The translations under genes were made by a program, and so were the position numbers. This document shows positions 56,870-64,000 of a DNA stretch of 64,000 nucleotides, piece after piece. The DNA lies in the NCBI RefSeq assembly GCF_026914185.1, contig NC_070567.1, forward strand, positions 3,126,001 through 3,190,000. The letters are read 5' to 3'. Below the pieces are notes generated by a model that was not told the origin of the DNA, did not search any database, and saw only the letters and a list, made by a program, of their open reading frames with translations. This DNA is from Puccinia triticina. Lineage: Eukaryota > Basidiomycota > Pucciniomycetes > Pucciniales > Pucciniaceae. Numbering within the stretch: position 1 is the first letter of the stretch; each line of letters begins with the position of its first letter.

Positions 56870-57400
56870 AACGGACCGGTTATTGAGGGGAAGAAGTACT
56901 CCTCACATATTGCTTGATGGCTGGGTAGCTGGTCCGTACCGGTCATCAAGGCTGAACTCTCAATGTTGGGTGTGTACCGTCTAATTTCTTGTACATCTGG
57001 CCATCGAGAGGAGTGCAAAATGCCCTCTCAATGGCCGGCGTTTGTACAGGTCATTGAGAGCAATGCACTCTACTCAATAGCCAGCCATCAAGAGGAGGTA
57101 CACACTCCCCTCAATGGCCCGTCTGTTCCGGTCATCAAAGGGAGTGTGTACCTGCTCTTAAAGACCGGATCAAAGGTACTGGCCGGTCATTGTCACATGT
57201 GCACACTGCCTTCAACGACCTGGCAGCTGGCCTTTGAGAACAACTCACTATGTCTTTGATGGCCAGCCCCAACCGGTCATCAAGAGGAGAAAAAACTAAT
57301 CCCCTTGATGGACTTTTTGTTCTGGTCATTGAGCAGGGGGGCATAAGGGGTACTTCCCCCCCTCCTCAATGACTGGTCCGTGCCAGTATGACCAATACAA
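56870..57400. repeat. Palindromic minisatellite, array 4 (degenerate)
   Basis: Units share CGGTCATYRAGRGGAG with arrays 1-3 but are more diverged. Part of the same TIR element as array 3. Confidence 0.7.
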
Positions 57401-58062
57401 GCGCCGGCGATTTGCATCGGTCATGCTGGATGAGGTCCGCCCACGGCTGGGTGGGAGTTTGGGCACCTGGGATAGTCAGCAGACGTACTTAATCTAGTAT
57501 GTAAATACATTTTTTTTTTCAGTCCGATAACCATGGGGATGTCTCCAAAAGGAGAATTGTTTAGGCTGGATTCATCCTCCCGAAGTTGATGCGTGCTCTT
57601 TGATGACCGGTTGACCGGTCATCGGGAGGTTGTGTAGTACTCCCTAGATTGGCCAGTACATATGTATGTAGCCATGGGCCAGCCATTTATCACCCGGAAA
57701 TAGAGGTCAGGACCTCTATTTCCAGAATGGCTGGGGGAATAAATTTCCTGTTACACCGAGTAATGAATTTTACGATATAACTGGCCGGCCCAAACACATA
57801 TAAATGAGGCATTATACCCCGAGCACCCCCGGTTTTAAGTCGCGCAATTTATAACCAAAATTGGGGTGTCCAAACGGGGCCTTAGAGATAGATGAGCTAG
57901 ATACATGGAATAAAAAATACATGATAATTTTATTGAGAAAAATGCCATTCAGGAAAAATGGGTCCCATAAGGAGAGGTTGAGAATTGTCGGAGTAGTGAG
58001 GGATATAACCACGAGCGTGGTCAATTATCCGGATCTCTCACACGAGAAGTGCGGATTAGTCA

Positions 58063-58111
58063 TAAGTCCCTCCGGCAAAGCCTCAGGCGAGAGAGGGACT
58101 TAGTTAAGTTT
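58063..58111. repeat. Short hairpin repeat, AAGTCCCT family
   Basis: TAAGTCCCTCCGGCAAAGCC to GAGAGGGACTTAGTTAAGTT. It shows the family's TTAAGTTT tail. Confidence 0.7.
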
Positions 58112-58341
58112 GTTGAATCCTCAAATCCGATCTTCCTCTCAATTCAAATCAAGACCAAGACACCTGCGGCTCTTGAGACCACTTCTGGCGCATCAACAAC
58201 TTTATCTTAGTAACCGAGCAACAATGCATAAGTCCAAAACCAAGCAAAGGAAAAAAGCGCAGTCAAGTTAATTGCCTGTAGAACATCAGCGGGAAAACTT
58301 CACACGTTTTTTCCCAAGCAAACTTATAGGTTGAAAAAACG

Positions 58342-60143
58342 TTAAAAGTCGATCCGATCGCCTAAGGAGAATCGGCTCGAAATTTTCTGCTGAATAGATG
58401 AGTCGGTTTGCAAGAGATGATCATCGATCTTAATCTCAATAATCGCACCATTCTTGTAGGTCACTTGAACCTGTCAAGAATAAACCGCCGCGTAGAAGAT
58501 AAGAAAACAATTAGAGGATTCAAGTCGCAAGGGTAAACACGAGTTTGGAGAGCGAGAGCTTACAGGAATGAGACCGGTTTGATCGTCCCTCTGAATCTCA
58601 AATACGCGCGTAAATTGCGGTGTTTGTCCGAAGATCCAATCCCATGACTGGGGTGATGACGAGGAATTGATCGCCGGTGGGGTGAACCATACGTGAACAA
58701 CAGTTGGACCAGTTGAAAAAAGGGGCGTTGTGGGAATATGGTGAATGGGCACACCTTTAATTCCTCATAGCCAGCGCGGACGAAGTCGTTTTTCTTCAGT
58801 TCGTGTTCGTCAATAATCTTGGGATAGACATACGATTAGTCCCGACATCGAGTTGCCAAAAGAAATGGTTTGAATGACAGTAGCAATAACTACCTGCGGG
58901 TTGATTGGGTGGTCCAAGCAAGGATAGTAGTGTTTCGAAAATGCGCGGCAGAGGTGTTGGACGAAGGAGTGGTGGTTGATATCATTGGTGACCGAGTCGA
59001 CCAGACTAGTGACAGGAGACCGCACCGAGCCAACGGCTTTGGAGTCGACGATATTCTGGAATAGAGGAAACTCGAGCCATGGGCGTCTGTCTCTAAAACA
59101 ATGGGCAAGTTACGAGGCTCGAATACTCGGGCTTACCATGTTGGGAGTCGGCCGAAGGGCGCCTTTGAGTTGGGCGAGATTCGAGCTGATCAGCATTGTT
59201 CCGTGATGGTATGCGCGTTTGGCCGTGATTCGGAATGCGGAGCCAGAGACCTGACGGGGATGATTCAAGACAAACTTGGAGATTCAGAGCCGAGCTTGAT
59301 AAAGATGAGCAAGATTGCATTTGCATACCTTTCGATCGCCCACACAGACATCGTATCGGTCGGTGACATTCACCCGATCGATGCTCATTTCTTGGACGGC
59401 ATTCGCCACCAGTCTTGCATTCGTCCGTCGCTCGAATTGGTCTCTAGGTAGCATGATCGAATAGTTGGTGTTCCCCTCGTCCTGGATGGAACAGATATGT
59501 TAGCAATTACATTCCATGATCCGATTCTGTCAGGTTCATCTGCTGGCAACTGACGTGGTAGACCGTCCCTCCACCACTTCGTCTCCTGACCAAAGATATC
59601 CCCTGTCGTTCTAGTTCTTCTAAATTCGACTCTTGCCATGGATTCTGAGGGAGGCGTGTGTTTTACTTTTATAAGATTCTGATCCTTGGATATGTACAAT
59701 AGAAGCAAAAACACTTACCTGATTTCTTCCGATTATTACACTCTTTCGGTTTCGATAGATGAGCAGGATCGGGCGATCGACTTCTACCTTCCTAAAAAGA
59801 CTTCAGGACCAGGCCATTGCACTTGTCAGCTATCTCTTGCCCCAAACCATTTTGGTTTGCGTGACATGAGCTATGACGCACTACTCTTCAATGGACAGAT
59901 TAACATACGGATCCAACGACGAAGACGTCCAGATAGAGGGTTGTTTGGAACCTGACAACTGTCCTAAATATTTTTTTCGCAGAAAAGGGGAGGGTAAGGG
60001 AGTCGATACGATTAGGTTCTCTTCCTAAGGTGTTTTCACGCGGAAGGTCACAAGATAAATGACTTAACTGGTTGAAGAAGAGTAGTAGTAGTGATCGATC
60101 GCGTTGATTTCTTTACGCAGACTGCGCGAATAATGCTAGCCAT
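58342..60143 (-). CDS. LIP3: Lipoate-protein ligase / lipoyltransferase (LplA type), mitochondrial
   Basis: Attaches lipoyl groups to the E2 and H proteins of mitochondrial dehydrogenase complexes. Exons on the minus strand, joined in frame: 59951-about 59885 ([10 protein letters not shown]), 59791-59719 ([18 protein letters not shown]), 59644-59555 ([22 protein letters not shown]), 59481-59329 ([16 protein letters not shown]), 59250-59137 ([20 protein letters not shown]), 59055-58894 ([14 protein letters not shown]), 58817-58755, 58647-58564 ([12 protein letters not shown]) and 58470-58342, ending in TAA. These cover the conserved LplA blocks in order: RRxSGGGxVxHD, the VSGxAxR lysine-acceptor region, AVxSVRSPV and the C-terminal WxWxxGxTP. 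All introns are GT-AG, 43-109 nt. A first exon from ATG 60143 is rich in Arg/Ser/Thr with no acidic residues, as a mitochondrial presequence would be; its junction to exon 2 is not resolved. No premature stop is seen. CGA codons are intact here. Confidence 0.88.
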
Positions 60144-60407
60144 AGTTGGTCGCCAAGTTCGGGAGGCTGGCCTATCGGTCCTTCGCTTGAGATCTGGGGC
60201 AGGGTATCGATTTATTCGTGCAGCAAGACCGATTCGGAAATATATCTTTCTGTCGAGTCGTTGATAATGGAAGGTGCACTCAACCCCTCCCCGCGGGACC
60301 CCCGGGGAGTCGCATACACACAGGGGAGCCTGAAGATCCAAACCTTAAAAATCCCCTGGCACCACTTCACCCACCACACCTCGTTCAACCACACACCAAA
60401 AAGTATC
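60144..60407. promoter_or_regulatory. Shared upstream region of two divergent genes
   Basis: About 265 bp lie between the proposed starts of the lipoate ligase (minus) and the dioxygenase (plus). It is the only place for both promoters. I see no TATA box that I would defend. A GC-rich palindrome CCCCGCGGGACCCCCGGGG is at 60288-60306. Confidence 0.35.
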
Positions 60408-60452
60408 ATGACTGGAACTCGTAAGCTCCGATCGGACTCATCAAAAAGCTAG

Positions 60453-61577
60453 AGCAAGACATTTCTGACCTCGAGCCACCCCTTCTTCGAGAAAGCCTTG
60501 GCCCCACCGATCAACTTCCTCAAGGTTCGTTTCCCTCACGGTCTCTCTTGATGAAGAGCTTCAACTTTGTGGCGAATGTCTGATTTGTTTCTTCTTCTTC
60601 TTTGAAGTGGATACAAGAGAACGGCGAAAAACTCAAACCTCCTGTCAGTGTCACTCTTCCCGGTCAATGTCGCTCGAGGCTGATGAAGAAGGCCCTTCTT
60701 TAATCCAGGTCAACAATTTTTGCATCTACAATGGTGAGCGGCCGTTCATGTCGTTGGAAAAACAGCATGTCTGACTATATTTCCCCTGACGCTTTTAACC
60801 GCAACACAGGACACGACTTGTACAGCAATTTTTCTTCCTTCCGCGTCTACGATTCATGCGGCCTCCGAGACAGATATGAAGAAGCGCCTTGTTGCTAACG
60901 TTTTTGGGGGAATGGTTTATAGTATTACAATGGTTGTGGGCGGACCGAATTCGCGGAATGACTATCACGTCAATGAGACCGAGGAATGGTTCTACCAAGT
61001 CAAAGGCGACATGTTACTCAAAGTGATCAGTGACAACCGATTCCAAGACATCTTCATCCGCGAGGGCGAGATGTTCTTGCTACCGCGTATGTCCCCCCCT
61101 ATCCCTCTTCTTGTCTATAAGTATCCCCGTTGATTTGTTCTTCTTCTTCTTTAGCCAATGTCCCTCACAATCCTTGCCGTTTTGCGGACACCATAGGACT
61201 GGTCATGGAGCGCAAAAGACCCAAAGATTCGACCGGTCAGTGGTCCTCCCTGGCCTCATTCATCACATTCTAATTATTTGCTGTGCACAGATCGTCTGCG
61301 CTGGTTCTGTCCCAACTCGGATGCGCATCCCGAGCCTCACTTGGTCAGAGAAGTAGCGTTCCACTGTACCGACTTAGGCACCCAACTCAAACCATTCATC
61401 ACCGTCAGTCTTGTTGCCTCGCCCTTTCCCCCCTTTCCGTTGAAAACCCAGCTCTCAATTTTATCTTCTTTTATTTATTTATTCATTCATTCATTTTATT
61501 TTATTTTGTAGGAATGGATGGAAAATGAAGACCTGAGGAAATGTGCCAGCTGTGGTACAACTGCCCCGCCATCTTGA
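60453..61577 (+). CDS. BNA1: 3-hydroxyanthranilate 3,4-dioxygenase
   Basis: Opens the ring of 3-hydroxyanthranilate in the kynurenine route to quinolinate and NAD; cytosolic, Fe(II)-dependent cupin. Exons: to 60524 ([10 protein letters not shown]), 60608-60643 ([12 protein letters not shown]), 60709-60733 (VNNFCIYN), a 10-nt exon 60810-60819, 60923-61086, 61155-61235, 61291-61403 and 61512-61577. Joined, the tiny exon gives [14 protein letters not shown], the conserved family sequence. Metal ligands are visible: [13 protein letters not shown] with His and Glu, and PPNVPHNP with the second His. A C-terminal CASCG is a typical rubredoxin-like cysteine pair half. The start is uncertain: ATG 60408 is in frame but a TAG at 60450 lies between it and ALAPP, so the first exon probably comes from an unseen upstream exon. 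The length otherwise matches the family. Confidence 0.9.
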
Positions 61578-63109
61578 AATACCCTTCTAGCCGGGCTGAT
61601 AGAGGTGCCGTCCGATTGGCTCCGAACTTCGCGGCTAAAACCAGGCTGCGGAGATGCTCGGTCGCGGTATGTCACAGAAGTCAGCGGATTGGCTCGTCCG
61701 ATCACTCCGTAAGAGTGTCATCTATTTTTTTTTCTTGTTGTAACATGCTAGCGACATGTATCTCTTCCACCCTTATCTTCATTGTCATTGCTCACAATAT
61801 TCCAATTGTCACCGCTCTTGTAAAATTCTTTTATCATTTAAAATAAAGAGGAATGTACCCAACAAGGCGTAACTGCAAACCTCCTACATTGTAGGAGGGC
61901 CCAGCGTTCAATCCTCTTCTAGGTGTTTTTTGCCGGCGCTCGCGCCCAGCATGTCGCGGAAAACCATTCAGACGGTGAACCTCCAACAAGGATGTTTCCT
62001 TCGATGACTGTCAGCATCACTGTCCACCAAGAAGGTCTGGATACTTGCCGCCGAAGTATCGGAGTAGAAAGCGGTATATCCTAGGACATGTGCATTTGGA
62101 TTCTGGAAGGGAGTGCCCGATTGGCTCTGGGAAGTCAAGCGGTCTCGGCTGTCATGGATGCGCACTTCAAAAAACGTGCGCTGGGTTGTTCTGTTGATTT
62201 TTCGCTTCCTTCCTTTGGCATCCATAGATACAAGGATTCGTGCCCGCAAGCACAAAAAAATGGATGAAAAAATGTATTGTCATAACTTCATGGAGCGGTG
62301 TCCATGGCATAATAATACCGGCCAAATGCTGTCCAAGCAGCAATCCGTTGACTGGTGAATCCCCCTTGGCCAGATTACGCAACAGTTTATGCCGTAGTGA
62401 GCCCATCAGAGTGCCTAACAACGAGTGCTGGAGCTAGATGGAAGGGCCCAAGAAGTGATGTTCCGGCGGGGGGACGGGGCTTGAATGTGCTCGGTTGGCA
62501 CCTCGACTGATTGGGCTGGGGCGCGGTTGTGTTGGACACGCGTGGCCGAACAAGACAAGACTCTTCCGTCGGTTGGCGGGAGAGGAAAGTGCCGTTGTGA
62601 AGCGCGCCTCGGCGATACATAGCTTCCTCGCCTTGTCTCTCGGCGCTCGGAGTCGGAAACGTCCTCCTTGGCCGGCTGGCGAGAAACGGAGAAACTGGTC
62701 ATCTCACTCGAAGTATTCGCGCCATGCTGTTTGTCTCCACTCAGCTCGTCCCATATATACTCACATCACCTCTCCCCTTTCACGACATACAGTCCCACCT
62801 CAAACACATTACCTGTCCTTCTCAATCCCTACAGATATCTCACCCTCCTCAAGCCCCTGTATATATCCCCCAAAACTTTTCGTCTTTGAATCTCATCACC
62901 TGGCCAAAATCGAATCCTTCACATTTCTTTGCACTCATCCCAAGCCTTAGCTATATCATCTCTGGACAATTCTTCAAGAGATTTGTGACTGAGTGTGCAT
63001 TGTCCAGTTGGTTCGTGAATCTTCATAGCAAGCTTCTTAGGCTAGATTCTGAATTTATCTTATCCTTATTCTACAGGCTTGTATCTCCATTTCGTAAATT
63101 TGGTCAATC
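61578..63109. other. Intergenic region
   Basis: An AATAAA at about 61842 and TTTTTTTTCTTG stretch near 61727 may serve the dioxygenase transcript. A 17-bp hairpin CTCCTACATTGTAGGAG is at 61881-61897. Frames at 61968-62700 are not recognised. 62700-62900 is a CT-rich tract typical of fungal promoters, upstream of the channel gene. Confidence 0.4.
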
Positions 63110-64000
63110 ATGCTGCCAATCTGGAAGGCAACGGTGAGTGAACTTGCTTGATGAATGTGCTGAATTTTTCAAGTAAATCTGATTTACCAACACATCGATA
63201 GATCTTTGAGGGTCTGGGAAGCATGTGCTTTGTTTGGCTTGTTGGAGTATCTTCAACGGCACTTGGTGTTGGAGACAGCATAGGGACCGGGCTCACATTG
63301 GGGATTCTTTATGCCTTGACAACCTCTCTTACGATGTACACACTTGGCCCTCTCAGTGGGGGTCACATCAATCCTTTCATCACACTCGTCACGATGGCTT
63401 CAGGCACTCTACCTCTTGTGCGTGGTGCAGCTTACGTTGTTGCACACATTATTGGGTCCATGGCCGGTGGTGCGCTTGTGGCAGCTGCGCTTGGACCCGG
63501 TGCGCGCAATACCTCCAATGGCGGCTGCATCTTGAGGTCCGAAGATAACTTCAACCTCAAACAAGCTTTTGCTTTGGAATTCATGGCCACCTTGATGCTC
63601 CTGTTCCTTCTTCATGGTCAGTACCCTCCAGTTTTTCCCCAAAAATCCAGATGCTCATGTTTGTTAATTTTGTACTATGTCTTTAGGTACTGGTCTTGAC
63701 CGTCAGCAAATCAAAAGCCATGGAAACCGCTTGGCCCCTCTTCTGTTTGGATTATCAGTTGGTCTCATGTAAGTAGTTTATTTACATAATTTGGAAGATC
63801 CGAGGCATCTGTTCCTCTATGCTCCAGTTTCACATCCATCCACTTTCTCATAGGGATGAATCGAAGTTAACTGGAATATACTGTTCTGATTACAGAGCCT
63901 TTGCCACCTCTGGCTTTGCAAATACTCACGCTTACATTGGCTCGTCCGGCTATCCCAACATCTGCTTTGGACTAGCAGCTGGAATCATGCAGTTCCAATC
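63110..64000 (+). CDS. MIP/aquaporin-like channel, runs off the window
   Basis: Exons: 63110-63133 (MLPIWKAT), 63202-63616, 63687-63768 and 63896 to beyond the end. Introns of 68, 70 and 127 nt are GT-AG and keep frame. The second exon shows a transmembrane segment GLGSMCFVWLVGVSSTALGV, then the first half-helix GGHINPFITLVTMASGTL followed by LVRGAAYVVAHIIGSMAGG, the layout of MIP proteins. The first NPA motif is NPF. In the last exon the second half reads GSSGYPNICFGLAAG, where MIP proteins have NPAR-type sequence, so the second NPA and its Arg are replaced by YPNI. The substrate cannot be predicted; the altered motifs suggest a non-classical pore. No early stop. Partial at the 3' end. Confidence 0.75.

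Larger units (their letters stand above)
55509..57881. mobile_element. Non-autonomous Harbinger-like element with palindromic minisatellite
   Basis: The left end GGCCCTGTTTGGATGCCC and right end GGGTGTCCAAACGGGGCC are inverse with few mismatches. TTA flanks both sides (55506-55508 and 57882-57884), the classic Harbinger target duplication. The 2.37-kb interior has no transposase; most of it is a minisatellite (55890-56660) and a related, more degenerate array (56870-57400). It would depend on proteins from an autonomous relative. Confidence 0.8.

Noticed and set aside
61845..61920. tRNA-like stretch with GTTCAATCC and a hairpin
   Set aside because: No consistent cloverleaf: the anticodon loop would lack T33 and the T and acceptor stems cannot both form.

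Overview
The window is eukaryotic nuclear DNA, most likely from a rust fungus (Pucciniales, Puccinia lineage). The evidence is intron-rich genes with GT-AG introns of about 60-190 nt, basidiomycete-type metabolic proteins, and transposon families that resemble those known from rust genomes: Ty1/copia, PIF/Harbinger with a Myb/SANT-like partner gene, Tc1/IS630-like DDE_3, Helitron, DUF6589-like proteins and decayed RecQ-like helicases. The genus is an inference.

Layout. 1-5.8 kb: no recognisable gene, several short hairpin repeats. 5.8-8.5 kb: decayed Ty1/copia element ending in a 435-bp LTR, abutting a Helitron replicase relic (8.5-9.5 kb, minus). 10.4-15.9 kb: a PIF/Harbinger element with matching ends and a TTG duplication, carrying a transposase (plus) and a Myb/SANT-like gene (minus). 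16-24 kb: gene-poor, with two large foldback elements (18.4-19.2 and 22.2-23.2 kb). 24.1-25.3 kb: dead DDE_3 transposase (minus). 26.7-28.9 kb: second DDE_3 transposase split by a 1,135-bp solo LTR with a perfect 5-bp duplication. 29.8-32.2 kb: decayed gene of unknown family. 35.0-37.3 kb: cytochrome P450. 37.9-39.5 kb: two abutting terminal-inverted-repeat elements filled with palindromic minisatellite. 39.9-52.7 kb: a DUF6589-like gene split by two nested Ty1/copia elements, facing a RecQ-like helicase relic (53.0-55.1 kb). 55.5-57.9 kb: non-autonomous Harbinger-like element with a long palindromic minisatellite. 58.3-64 kb: ordinary host genes: lipoate-protein ligase (minus), 3-hydroxyanthranilate 3,4-dioxygenase (plus) and an unusual MIP/aquaporin-like channel running off the end.

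The strongest overall signal is mutational. Of 17 premature stops I located in transposon-type reading frames, 14 are TGA. Nearly all sit where one C-to-T change from CGA (Arg) explains them, and several positions are Arg in the protein family. Four lost catalytic residues in four different proteins are CpG-to-CpA changes in a TCG context on the other strand. Every difference between the two LTRs of the youngest copia element is a CpG transition in TCG context. The host genes at 58-62 kb keep CGA codons and have no premature TGA. This fits repeat-directed cytosine mutation or methyl-CpG deamination acting on transposons but not on host genes.

The host genes are metabolically separate: lipoylation of mitochondrial enzymes, the kynurenine route to NAD, a membrane channel and an oxidoreductase. 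The lipoate ligase and the dioxygenase are head to head about 265 bp apart and may share a promoter region. All coordinates were read by eye; splice sites were chosen by frame and family similarity, and ends of repeats may be off by a few bases.
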